Shown in pieces: positions 1-9,641 of a stretch of 64,000 nucleotides of DNA (positions within the stretch are counted from its first letter, which is position 1; each line of letters begins with the position of its first letter). Under the pieces are notes generated by a model. The model was not told where the DNA came from. It worked only from the letters and a program-made list of their open reading frames with translations, and made no database searches. Location of the stretch: positions 1 to 64,000 of the forward strand of contig CATJXY010000034.1 of assembly GCA_949744505.1 (NCBI GenBank), read 5' to 3'. The translations under genes and the position numbers were made by a program. Source of the stretch: an uncultured Erysipelotrichaceae bacterium. Its GTDB lineage: Bacteria > Bacillota_I > Bacilli_A > Erysipelotrichales > Erysipelotrichaceae.

Positions 1-213
1 ACCCCTAAATATGGTGTGGTATTGGATTCTCACATTTACATTTATAAAATTAGTGATATAACTATGAATAATCCTTCTTTAGATATTCCATGGTATTATG
101 CAGAAAGCAAAAAATATATGGGAGATACATGGTGGAGTGATGATTTGGAAATCTTATCAGACTTAAAATCATTGAATGTCATCGATTTCATAGAAAAAAA
201 TAAGGGAATATAA
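1..213 (+). CDS. hypothetical protein, C-terminal fragment (5' end outside window)
   Basis: Frame is open from base 1 (TPKYGVVLDSH...) to the stop at 213; lies next to a barstar-like gene. Confidence 0.5.
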   Translation, partial: TPKYGVVLDSHIYIYKISDITMNNPSLDIPWYYAESKKYMGDTWWSDDLEILSDLKSLNVIDFIEKNKGI

Positions 214-246
214 ATTATCTACCATTACAAGAACTAGATAGTTGTT

Positions 247-621
247 TTGAATGAGATCAAACTCAAGGTATCACCTTTAAATATAAAAAGAATAATAATA
301 GATGGGAAAAGTATAAAAAGTGAAGATGAATTTATAGATTTTATGGAAACGGAATTGTGTTTTCCTAGATCCTGTGATGGAATCGTTGTCCGTTATTTGG
401 ATTGTATGAGAGATCTTTCTTGGCTGAACTTCGATTCATACGAAATTTATATAGTTAATCAAAATGATTTTCTAAAGTTAAATATTGAGGATAGAGAAAA
501 TATATTAAATGATTTTAATAATATTATTTTACCTTATTGGGAACATGATGTATTATATCAATGTGTCGGAGGAGAGTGTAAAGACTTCAAAGTGTATTTA
601 GTGGATGAAATTGAATTTTAG
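247..621 (+). CDS. barstar-like (barnase inhibitor family) putative immunity protein
   Basis: IDGKSIKSEDEFIDFMETELCFPRSCDGIVVRYLDCMRDLSWL resembles the barstar core (fP..G.n.DAL.DcL.D); start at 247 may be TTG. Confidence 0.6.
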   Translation: MNEIKLKVSPLNIKRIIIDGKSIKSEDEFIDFMETELCFPRSCDGIVVRYLDCMRDLSWLNFDSYEIYIVNQNDFLKLNIEDRENILNDFNNIILPYWEHDVLYQCVGGECKDFKVYLVDEIEF

Positions 622-656
622 GACTCTAAAAAATTAGTTAGAGAGAGGAAACAAAA

Positions 657-959
657 ATGGAAATCGAGATTATATTTGAAGATGAATCGGAATTGGCAGA
701 ATATGAGGCAATTAATAGAGGATTTAGAAAAGATGTTGTTGTTAAAATAAAAGATAAAAAGTATAAGTTATACATAGTTGATATGGTAAGATTACAACAA
801 GATTTTGAAACAGAAACTAAAAATGGAGATTATTTTATATCTGAACCTTTAACAATCATAGTGACAAACACAGACAAAGAAACAATAAAAAATACAATCA
901 TCAAAATGGTTAAATGTAAGTATTTTGAAACAATTGATAATAAAGGATTTGATTGGTAA
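657..959 (+). CDS. small hypothetical protein, possible immunity protein
   Basis: 100-aa ORF with an upstream purine-rich RBS (gagaggaaac), next to the barstar-like gene. Confidence 0.45.
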   Translation: MEIEIIFEDESELAEYEAINRGFRKDVVVKIKDKKYKLYIVDMVRLQQDFETETKNGDYFISEPLTIIVTNTDKETIKNTIIKMVKCKYFETIDNKGFDW

Positions 960-1179
960 GAAATAAAAAAGTTTTAAGAATTAGAAGAATAGTTTTTATA
1001 AGAAGTGATTTAATGGTTTATAACATAGCTTGAAAATATGAGCATTGAGAGTGGAAAAAGAAAGAAAAATGGGAACAAGTTATTTTTTTAACTTAAATCA
1101 TTGTGTTATTAGAATTTAAAATAAGATTCTACTTGTCAAATGTGAAATTAAGTGATATTCTATCCATGTAAATTCTAAG

Positions 1180-1394
1180 AAAAAGAGGTCTTGAAGGGAA
1201 TTTATACAGAGAGGGAAACGTTGCTGAGAGTTTTCTTAAAAGAAATTCAAGATTGACACTTTGGAGAAGTTATTCTGAAATAAAGTAGGAATAAACGAAA
1301 TTCTCGCGTTATGAGAATTAAGTGCAGTTATATTTTAACTGAACTAAGGTGGTACCACGTGATATAAGCGTCCTTAGAGGGCGCTTTTTATTTA
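1180..1394 (+). promoter_or_regulatory. T-box leader of hisS-aspS (5' boundary approximate)
   Basis: T-box sequence AAGGTGGTACCACG at 1346-1359, terminator AAGCGTCCTTAGAGGGCGCTTTTTA at 1366-1390, upstream AGAGA/GNTG stem I-like elements, placed before hisS. Confidence 0.9.
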
Positions 1395-1415
1395 TTTAAA
1401 AAGGAGGAAAGAAAA

Positions 1416-2699
1416 ATGGGTTATCAAACACCAAGAGGAACTCAAGATTTACTTCAAGATGATACAAGAAAATGGCTTGCGGTAGAAAGTTTGATTCGTT
1501 CAGTATGTAGTGTCTATGGCTATGATGAAGTCAGAACACCAATCTTTGAAAGCACACCGGTATTTAAAAGAGAAAATGATAGTTCCGATATGGTCAACAA
1601 AGAGATGTATACATTCAGTATCAACGGAGAGGATTCATTGACATTAAGACCGGAAGGAACAGCCGGTATTATTCGTAGTTTTGTGGAACATAAGATGTAT
1701 GGACGATTGGAAATGCCTGCGAAGATTTATTATATGGGTGAAATGTTCCGATATGAAAGACCGCAAAAGGGAAGATATCGTCAATTTAATCAATTCGGTA
1801 TTGAAAATATCGGAGCTAAAAGTCCGATTGTGGATGCTGAAACGATAGCTTTGGGGTATAGTATCTTAAAAGCTTTGGGGTTATCACAAGTAAAAGTATT
1901 AATTAATACATTGGGTGATGATGAATCAAGAAATAACTATCGTACTGCCTTAAAAGAGCATTTTAAAGATTGTATTGGAGAATTATGCTCAGATTGTCAA
2001 AGGCGTTATGAACAAAATCCATTGCGTATTCTTGATTGTAAAGTTGACCATGAGCATCCATCCCTTGTTTCTGCACCAAGTTTACAAGATTATCTTAATG
2101 ACGAATCAAGGGAATACTTTAATGAAGTATTGGCTGCATTAGATGCATTAGAGATTCCTTATGAAATCGATGATCGTTTAGTTCGTGGACTCGATTACTA
2201 CACTCATACTGTGTTTGAGGTAGTTTCTACTCATCCTGAGAGTGGTTCTCAGGCAACGGTATTTGCAGGGGGAAGATATGATAACCTCGTTCAATACTTT
2301 GGTGGTCCGGAAATGAGTGGTGTCGGATTTGCAATGGGAATGGAACGATTAATGATCTTATGTGAAGCAGAAGGAATCAAGTTTGATGAAGACGAAGGAA
2401 TTGATTGCTACATCATGAGTTTAGGGAATGTAAAAAATGTTCCGCTTCAAGTAGCTACATCATTGCGTGCCGCTGGATATGTTACGGAGATGGATGTTTT
2501 GAAGAGAGGTCTTAAAGCTCAATTTAAGAGTGTCGATCGCAAAAAAGCCAAAATTGCTGTAATTGTTGGAGAAAGTGAATTGGCCAATCATCAAGTAAAT
2601 ATTAAAAATATCGCAACCCAAGAACAAATTACTGTAAATATAGATGAAGTAGTTGATGTTGTTGATAAATGGTTGATGAGTGAAAGTTTGGAGGGATAA
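1416..2699 (+). CDS. hisS: histidine--tRNA ligase
   Basis: Class II HisRS motifs (RGTQD, FRYERPQKGRYRQFNQFGIE, GLDYYTHTVFE, GGRYD); T-box upstream. Confidence 0.97.
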   Translation: MGYQTPRGTQDLLQDDTRKWLAVESLIRSVCSVYGYDEVRTPIFESTPVFKRENDSSDMVNKEMYTFSINGEDSLTLRPEGTAGIIRSFVEHKMYGRLEMPAKIYYMGEMFRYERPQKGRYRQFNQFGIENIGAKSPIVDAETIALGYSILKALGLSQVKVLINTLGDDESRNNYRTALKEHFKDCIGELCSDCQRRYEQNPLRILDCKVDHEHPSLVSAPSLQDYLNDESREYFNEVLAALDALEIPYEIDDRLVRGLDYYTHTVFEVVSTHPESGSQATVFAGGRYDNLVQYFGGPEMSGVGFAMGMERLMILCEAEGIKFDEDEGIDCYIMSLGNVKNVPLQVATSLRAAGYVTEMDVLKRGLKAQFKSVDRKKAKIAVIVGESELANHQVNIKNIATQEQITVNIDEVVDVVDKWLMSESLEG

Positions 2700-2700
2700 G

Positions 2701-4437
2701 ATGAAAAGAACACATAACAATGGAGACCTTCGATTAAGTCATGTCAATGAACATGTTACTTTGATCGGATGGGTGGCAAGAAGAAGAAATTTAGGAAGTT
2801 TAGTTTTTGTTGATTTAAGAGATAGATCCGGTATTTGCCAAGTGGTTTTTGATGAAATCGCAGATCAAATCAAAGATGTTCGTAATGAGTATATTCTTCA
2901 AGTTGAAGGAATTGTTTTGGAAAGAAAAGATAAGAATCCAAAATTAGCAACCGGTGAAATTGAGGTAAAAGCTGAGTCTGTTAAGATTATCAACACAGCT
3001 GAAACAACTCCCATTATGATTTCCAATGACACCGATTCTTTAGAAGATACAAGATTGAAATATCGTTATCTTGATTTAAGAAGAGAAAGCCTTCAGAGTA
3101 ATTTAAAACTCCGTCATGAAGTGACGATGGTTACAAGAAACTTTTTATCTAAATTGGGATTTTTGGAAATTGAAACACCGATTTTATGTAAGTCAACACC
3201 GGAAGGGGCAAGAGATTATCTTGTCCCAAGTAGAATTTCAAAGGGTAAATTCTACGCTTTGCCGCAGAGTCCACAAATTTACAAACAGCTTTTGATGGTA
3301 GGTGGATTGGAAAAATATTTCCAGATTGCCAGATGTTTTAGAGATGAAGATCTTCGTGCTGACAGACAACCTGAATTTACTCAGATCGATATTGAAATGA
3401 GCTTTGTTGAGGAAGAGGATGTATGGAATGTTGTTGAAAATTTAATGCGAGAAATATTCAAACAAATTAAAGGAATTGATTTGCCTGAATTTGAAAGAAT
3501 CCCCTATGTTGATGCTATGGCACGTTTCGGATCAGATAAGCCGGATCTTCGTTTTGGCATGGAAATTCAGAATATTTCTAATGTATTTGAAAATACATCG
3601 TTTGAAATCTTTAAAACGATTTTAGAGAACAATGGACAAATTAATTGTTTGGTTGTTAAAAACGGCGCAGATAAGTTCTCTCGCAAGGATTTGGATAAGA
3701 ATCAAGAGTTTGTGCGAATTTATGGGGCAAAAGCTTTGAGTTATTTGAAATATTCAAATCATGAATTTAGCGGATCTATCAATAAAGTTATCTCGGATGA
3801 AGAGAAAGTACTGTTAAAAGACCAATTAAATTTAGATGAAAATGATATGGTTTTGATTGTTGCGGATAAGAAGTCTGTAAGTTTAAGTGCATTAGGTGCA
3901 TTGCGTGTCAAATTAGGTAAGGAATTGAATTTAATTGATGAAAATCAATTCAAATTCTTATGGGTTACAAATTTCCCAATGTTTGAATACAGTGAAGATG
4001 AAGGTCGTTGGATGGCTGCTCATCATCCGTTTACATCACCGAATTTGGAAGATGTCGATAAGTTGATGACTGATCCGGAAAATTGTTATTCAAGAGCGTA
4101 TGATTTAGTTTTGAATGGTTATGAGCTCTTAAGTGGTTCTATCCGTATTCATGATCAAGAACTACAAAAGAAAGTCTTTACCGCAATCGGTATGAGCATG
4201 GAAGAGGCAAAAGAAAAGTTTGGATTCTTCATTGATGCTTTCCGTTATGGTACACCTCCGCACGGTGGAGTTGGAATTGGACTTGAAAGACTTGTTATGA
4301 TCTTGGCGGGAACTGATAATATCCGTGATGTTGTTGCATTCCCGAAAACTGCCAGTGCTTCTGATTTGATGAGTGAGGCGCCGAATACTGTTGATGAAAA
4401 GCAATTACGTGAGCTTCATATCAAAACTTATGAATAG
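2701..4437 (+). CDS. aspS: aspartate--tRNA ligase
   Basis: AspRS motifs (GWVARRRNLG, LPQSPQIYKQLLMVGG, GGVGIGLERLVM); the ATG at 2701 is preferred over the track start 2680. Confidence 0.97.
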   Translation: MKRTHNNGDLRLSHVNEHVTLIGWVARRRNLGSLVFVDLRDRSGICQVVFDEIADQIKDVRNEYILQVEGIVLERKDKNPKLATGEIEVKAESVKIINTAETTPIMISNDTDSLEDTRLKYRYLDLRRESLQSNLKLRHEVTMVTRNFLSKLGFLEIETPILCKSTPEGARDYLVPSRISKGKFYALPQSPQIYKQLLMVGGLEKYFQIARCFRDEDLRADRQPEFTQIDIEMSFVEEEDVWNVVENLMREIFKQIKGIDLPEFERIPYVDAMARFGSDKPDLRFGMEIQNISNVFENTSFEIFKTILENNGQINCLVVKNGADKFSRKDLDKNQEFVRIYGAKALSYLKYSNHEFSGSINKVISDEEKVLLKDQLNLDENDMVLIVADKKSVSLSALGALRVKLGKELNLIDENQFKFLWVTNFPMFEYSEDEGRWMAAHHPFTSPNLEDVDKLMTDPENCYSRAYDLVLNGYELLSGSIRIHDQELQKKVFTAIGMSMEEAKEKFGFFIDAFRYGTPPHGGVGIGLERLVMILAGTDNIRDVVAFPKTASASDLMSEAPNTVDEKQLRELHIKTYE

Positions 4438-4464
4438 AGAAAGGTGAAAGCCTTTCTTTTTTTT
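4438..4464 (+). terminator. intrinsic terminator after aspS
   Basis: AGAAAGG-tgaaag-CCTTTCT followed by a T run. Confidence 0.8.
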
Positions 4465-4530
4465 ATTGAAGAATTTGGAATTTTATAAAATTTACACATA
4501 AATATTTGAAGTCTGTGATATAATAGTAGT

Positions 4531-4703
4531 ACCTTGATAACCACATGTAAATCCTACACTTTGATATACGGGAATCCGGACGTTGTCTGTTTGTGTTGAA
4601 TGCCTGATACGATTAGGAATCCTAAAATCAGACACAGGATACCCACCTGTTTAACCGGGTATTTATATCAACTATCAAGGCGCTGCAGAAATGCAGCTTT
4701 TTT
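4531..4703 (+). ncRNA. ssrS: 6S RNA (candidate) with its own extended -10 promoter and terminator
   Basis: TGATATAAT at 4516-4524; closing stem CCTTGATA/TATCAAGG (4532-4539/4673-4680); inner stem TGTCTG/CAGACA; ACCC..GGGT hairpin on the 3' side of a large bubble; terminator GCTGCAgaaaTGCAGC-T6 at 4682-4703; downstream of aspS. Confidence 0.7.
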
Positions 4704-4786
4704 ATTTTGTAAACTTATTGACCGGTTTTGTCGAAATGGTTCTAAAAGTAAAAAGCTTTTATTAAAATGGCTGTGATAGGAGTGAT

Positions 4787-7378
4787 ATGATAATGCCATA
4801 CCGTAAGACGATACAGGAAATTGAAAAGATGTTTCAGACAAATAAAGAAACAGGGCTTGATCTATCTGAGGCTGCACAAAGGTTAGAAAGATTTGGAAAA
4901 AATGAAATTGAAGGAAAAAAGAAACAAACAATTTTTAAGATTCTTTTTGAACAGATTAATGATCCGATGATTCTTATTCTTTTGATTTGTGCTGGGATTT
5001 CATTTGTATTGAATGAGAAAATTGATTGTATTATTATTCTGTGCGTGATTTTTATCAATGCACTCATTGGTGCGATTCAACAAATGAAGGCAGAGAAAGC
5101 TTTAGAGGCATTAAAGAAATTATCTGCATCGCATGCTTTAGTTAAAAGAGGCAATGAAATACAAGAAATAGAAATACCTGATTTGGTCATCGGAGATTGT
5201 GTAATCTTACAAGAAGGAAGTTACATACCGGCTGATTTACGATTGGTTGAAGCAAAGAATTTAAAAATTGATGAGAGCAGTCTTACCGGTGAATCTACTT
5301 CTGTTTTAAAAGATGAACAAATAGTATATGATCATGATATCAGCTTGGCGGATCAAAAAAATATGGTATTTTCATCAACTTATGTTACTGCCGGACGAGG
5401 CAAAGGAATCGTTGTAAAAACAGGAATGAATACTGAAATTGGTAAGATTGCCTCTATGCTTGATGAAGATAAACAAGATCAGACCCCATTACAGAAACGA
5501 TTGGCGGACTTGAGTAAGATACTGGGAATTCTATGTGTGGGAATCTGTATTTTATTATTTTTTATTGGTATTTTCCAAAAAAGAAATCTGTTTGAAATGT
5601 TGATTACTTCCATTTCTTTAGCCGTTGCGGCAATTCCAGAAGGTTTACCGGCTGTTGTCAGTATTTCATTGGCTTTAGGTGTTCAAAAAATGAGTAAAAA
5701 TAATGCAATTGCAAGAAAACTTCATTCAGTTGAAACCTTAGGATCTGTCAGTATGATTTGCTCGGATAAAACCGGAACCTTAACTCAAAATAAAATGCAA
5801 GTCCAAGCAATTTATGCCGATAATATTCTCAATGATAGAAAAAGTGCCATGAATGTAGATCGCTATTTCGCAGAAGGAATGCTTTTATGCAATGATGCAA
5901 CATCTACTACCGGTGATCCGACTGAGATGGCTCTTGTCAAATGGAGCGAAGATTGCGGATTGAATCAAGTGCGTTGTCAAAATGAAAAACCACGAATTGA
6001 TGAAATCCCTTTTGATTCCAAAAGCAAGATGATGGTTACCGTTCATAAATGTGAGGATGGAGAGCTTATCTATATCAAGGGAGCATGTGAAGTTCTTCTG
6101 ACTAAATGCAAGACTATTTGGATCAATGGCAAAAAATTACCTTTGAATAAAGAAAGAATACAAAAGATAAACGCCGCTTATACCGAAATGGGAAATTCGG
6201 CACTACGAGTTTTAGCTTGTGCAATGAAAAGCTGTCGCTCTCATAAAAAAGCAGACTTAGAAAACGGATATACTTTTTTAGGAATGGTAGGAATGATCGA
6301 TCCACCAAGACCGGAAGTATTCGATGCTTTAAAAACCGCAAAAAGGGCACACATTGATGTTGCGATGATTACCGGTGATCATCCTGATACTGCTTTTGCG
6401 ATTGCGAAAGAATTAAAGATTGCCTCTCATAAATCACAAGTCGTAAGTGGTAAAATGATTGATGAAATGTCAAAAGAAGAACTGGCTAAACAAGTGGGGC
6501 ATGTTCGTGTTTTTGCTCGAGTTTCACCGGAAAATAAAGTGCAAATTGTTGAAGCCTTCCAATCTTGCGGTCATATTGTTTCGATGAGTGGAGATGGTGT
6601 CAATGATGCACCGAGTTTAAAACGGGCGGATGTGGGTATCGCCATGGGAAGTGGAACCGATGTAGCGAAACAAGCAGGTGATATCATTTTAGCGGATGAT
6701 AATTTTGCTACAATTGTTAAAGCTATTGAAAAGGGAAGAAATATTTATTTGAATATTAAAAAAGCGGTATTATATTTATTATCTTGTAATTTAGGCGAAG
6801 TAACAACGCTTTTCTTAGCTATTTTATTGATGCCTAGTGGTGTAACACCGCTCAATGCTGTTCAGATTTTATGGATAAATCTGATAACAGATGCATTTCC
6901 GGCATTGGCTTTAGCTGCAGAACCGGATGATCCGAATTGTATGAATGAAAAACCTCGTGATCCAAAAGAAAGTATTTTTGCCGGACATGGAATGTGGTTT
7001 ACTGTTTTAAATGGACTTTATATTGGAACAATTTCTTTATTTGCATTCCGTTATGGATTAAAAACAAATCTTGTGTGTGCACATACAATGGCTTTTATGG
7101 TTTTATCAATCACACAACTCATTCATTGTTTGAATCTACGAGATATGCAACGCTCACTTTTTAAGGTGAATATATTTGCGAATTCTTATCTTCTTATAAC
7201 GATTCTATTGGGAACATTAATTGAGGTTGCAGTTGCTCAGCTTCCATTTTTTAATCTGATATTAAAAACATGTCCATTAAGTGGAATTCAATGGGCGGTT
7301 GTCTTTGCTTTATCTTTCAGTATTCTTGTAATCAATGAACTGTCAAAGCTGTCGTGGATGATTGGTAAAAAGAACTGA
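4787..7378 (+). CDS. calcium-translocating P-type ATPase (cation-transporting ATPase)
   Basis: Phosphorylation motif SDKTGTLTQNK, TGES, MSGDGVNDAPSLKRADVGIAMG, PEGLPAVV. Confidence 0.93.
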   Translation: MIMPYRKTIQEIEKMFQTNKETGLDLSEAAQRLERFGKNEIEGKKKQTIFKILFEQINDPMILILLICAGISFVLNEKIDCIIILCVIFINALIGAIQQMKAEKALEALKKLSASHALVKRGNEIQEIEIPDLVIGDCVILQEGSYIPADLRLVEAKNLKIDESSLTGESTSVLKDEQIVYDHDISLADQKNMVFSSTYVTAGRGKGIVVKTGMNTEIGKIASMLDEDKQDQTPLQKRLADLSKILGILCVGICILLFFIGIFQKRNLFEMLITSISLAVAAIPEGLPAVVSISLALGVQKMSKNNAIARKLHSVETLGSVSMICSDKTGTLTQNKMQVQAIYADNILNDRKSAMNVDRYFAEGMLLCNDATSTTGDPTEMALVKWSEDCGLNQVRCQNEKPRIDEIPFDSKSKMMVTVHKCEDGELIYIKGACEVLLTKCKTIWINGKKLPLNKERIQKINAAYTEMGNSALRVLACAMKSCRSHKKADLENGYTFLGMVGMIDPPRPEVFDALKTAKRAHIDVAMITGDHPDTAFAIAKELKIASHKSQVVSGKMIDEMSKEELAKQVGHVRVFARVSPENKVQIVEAFQSCGHIVSMSGDGVNDAPSLKRADVGIAMGSGTDVAKQAGDIILADDNFATIVKAIEKGRNIYLNIKKAVLYLLSCNLGEVTTLFLAILLMPSGVTPLNAVQILWINLITDAFPALALAAEPDDPNCMNEKPRDPKESIFAGHGMWFTVLNGLYIGTISLFAFRYGLKTNLVCAHTMAFMVLSITQLIHCLNLRDMQRSLFKVNIFANSYLLITILLGTLIEVAVAQLPFFNLILKTCPLSGIQWAVVFALSFSILVINELSKLSWMIGKKN

Positions 7379-7436
7379 ATACTTGGCAACATTCCTTCTT
7401 TGTGATACCATATTAAAGCAAAAGAAGGGTTCCATT

Positions 7437-9545
7437 ATGAATGATAAAGAAAAAGATTTCGAATCCTTGATGAATTCAGTTTTTGGTTCTAATAAGACAT
7501 TGAATTATAGCAAGGATTTAACTAAGAAAAAGAAAAAAGTGCAGAAAGAGAATTGGGATGAAGATGTTTTAAGCATGCAGAAAGAATTGATGAAAATGAA
7601 TGAGAGAACTTCATCGATTAAGACAATTGATCAAAACGAGCTTGTGAAAAATGCTAAAAAGATAGATGAACAAATTATTGATCTTGAAAAATTGAGAGAG
7701 CAGGCAATCGGGAACTTTGATGAAATCAATTTAGAACAAATCCAGTCTGAAATCGAAAAAGATTTTGGTATTGAAATTAATACAAATTCTTCAGATTTTT
7801 TAAAAAATCCAGTTGATAAAAAAGCTGATTTCAGTCATGTTTTAGATGAATTAAATGAAGTTGTAATTGGTCAAGAAGAATACAATAAAAAATTAGTAAA
7901 TGCGTTCAAGAGACCTTTTATCATGGGAAATGAAGGGGAGTTTTGTCAAAATACAATTTTGATCAGTGGTAATCCGGCTACCGGAAAGCATTATTCAATT
8001 GAAAAGATTGCAGAAATATTAAAAAAACATCAAATTCTATCCAGTGAAAAAGTAGTTACGATCAATTGTAGTCTATATAGTTCTTCTGAAAATGAAAAAA
8101 TCTTTTATCAAGACCTTTACAGTGGATTAAACAGTTCTGCCAATATTTTATATTTTGAAAATTTTGAAAAGATTTATACCGGCTTTATTCCACTTTTAAC
8201 GGATTTGATTGATAATGGAGAAATATTGTTAAATAAACGTTATGTTTTACAAAAAGAACAGCTTGTTGATACCGGGTCCGGACTTGTGCAACATGCTATC
8301 GGGAGTTTAAAAGCTTCCGGAAAATATCTTGTTTATGCAACGACTTTACAGGAAAATAAGATTGCGAATATTTTCTCTGCTCATTTTATTAATTGTTTTC
8401 ATGATCGTCTTATGACAAATGCTCTATTTGAAGTGGAAAGTCTTAAGAAAATTTCAAAACAAATTTTATATGAATTAAAAGATCGTTGCCAACGATTCTT
8501 GGAATATGATGTTCACTTTGATGAGTCATATATTACTCATTTAATTGATTCGTATCAAAAAGAGGAAGGAATTCAATCTTTGCTTGATGAATCTGAAAAA
8601 ATAGTTCAATCATTGGCACAAGCTAAATTAAATGAAAAAATCAAAGAGAATTCACAAATTGTAATTTCTTATCAAGAGCATCTTTTGGCAAAAGTTTCAG
8701 ATGAAAAAATTAATTTAGATGAATATTTCCAAAATGATTACAGTCATGATGTAGAAGCTGTAAAAAAACAGCTTGATCGAATTGTCGGATTAGAAAATGT
8801 TAAAAAATATGTTCTTTCTTTGGAAGCGAATTACAATGTGATGAAACTTCGTAAAAAGCAGGGACTTAAAGTCACAGAAGTTTCTAAACATATGATTTTT
8901 ACCGGTAATCCCGGAACAGGGAAAACAACCATTGCCCGATTGATTTCACAATATCTAAAAGCAATCGGTATATTAAGTGGCGGACAGCTAGTTGAAGTGA
9001 CAAGATCAGACCTAGTGGGAAAATATGTCGGTCATACAGCACCACTGACTACCCAAGTTATTAAATCGGCAATCGGTGGAGTCTTGTTTATTGATGAAGC
9101 ATATTCTCTATATCGTGGAAAAGATGATAGTTTTGGTCTTGAAGCCATCGATACAATTGTTAAAGGAATTGAGGATAATCGTGATAATTTGATTGTAATC
9201 TTAGCCGGTTATACTAAAGAGATGAATGAATTTCTTAGTGCAAATTCCGGATTAAAGTCACGATTCCCAAATATTATTGAATTTCCGGATTATACTCCTG
9301 AAGAAATGTTTAAGATTGCGACTATTACTGCACAAGATAAAGATTATGTATTAAATGAAGAGGTAGAAATACCACTCACGGCATATTTCTTAAGAGTTCA
9401 AATGCAAAACAGTGAAACAAGCGGAAACGGACGTCTTGTCAGAAATAAAATTGAACAAGCAATTTTAAATCAATCATCACGAGTTTTAAGAAATCCGAAT
9501 TGTAAGATCAATGAATTATTATTAGAAGATTTTGATTTAAGCTAA
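7437..9545 (+). CDS. tandem AAA+ ATPase, C-terminal module SpoVK/CbxX-like
   Basis: C-terminal GNPGTGKT and GVLFIDEAYSL; N-terminal Clp-like AAA with degenerate GNPATGKH; the ATG at 7437 is preferred over 7362. Confidence 0.85.
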   Translation: MNDKEKDFESLMNSVFGSNKTLNYSKDLTKKKKKVQKENWDEDVLSMQKELMKMNERTSSIKTIDQNELVKNAKKIDEQIIDLEKLREQAIGNFDEINLEQIQSEIEKDFGIEINTNSSDFLKNPVDKKADFSHVLDELNEVVIGQEEYNKKLVNAFKRPFIMGNEGEFCQNTILISGNPATGKHYSIEKIAEILKKHQILSSEKVVTINCSLYSSSENEKIFYQDLYSGLNSSANILYFENFEKIYTGFIPLLTDLIDNGEILLNKRYVLQKEQLVDTGSGLVQHAIGSLKASGKYLVYATTLQENKIANIFSAHFINCFHDRLMTNALFEVESLKKISKQILYELKDRCQRFLEYDVHFDESYITHLIDSYQKEEGIQSLLDESEKIVQSLAQAKLNEKIKENSQIVISYQEHLLAKVSDEKINLDEYFQNDYSHDVEAVKKQLDRIVGLENVKKYVLSLEANYNVMKLRKKQGLKVTEVSKHMIFTGNPGTGKTTIARLISQYLKAIGILSGGQLVEVTRSDLVGKYVGHTAPLTTQVIKSAIGGVLFIDEAYSLYRGKDDSFGLEAIDTIVKGIEDNRDNLIVILAGYTKEMNEFLSANSGLKSRFPNIIEFPDYTPEEMFKIATITAQDKDYVLNEEVEIPLTAYFLRVQMQNSETSGNGRLVRNKIEQAILNQSSRVLRNPNCKINELLLEDFDLS

Positions 9546-9641
9546 AAGATCCATAATGGGTCTTTTTCCTTAACTGAAAGCTTGTAACTTGTAATTAAGG
9601 TCATAATGTGATATAACAATTTTAGAATTTCGGAGGTTTTT

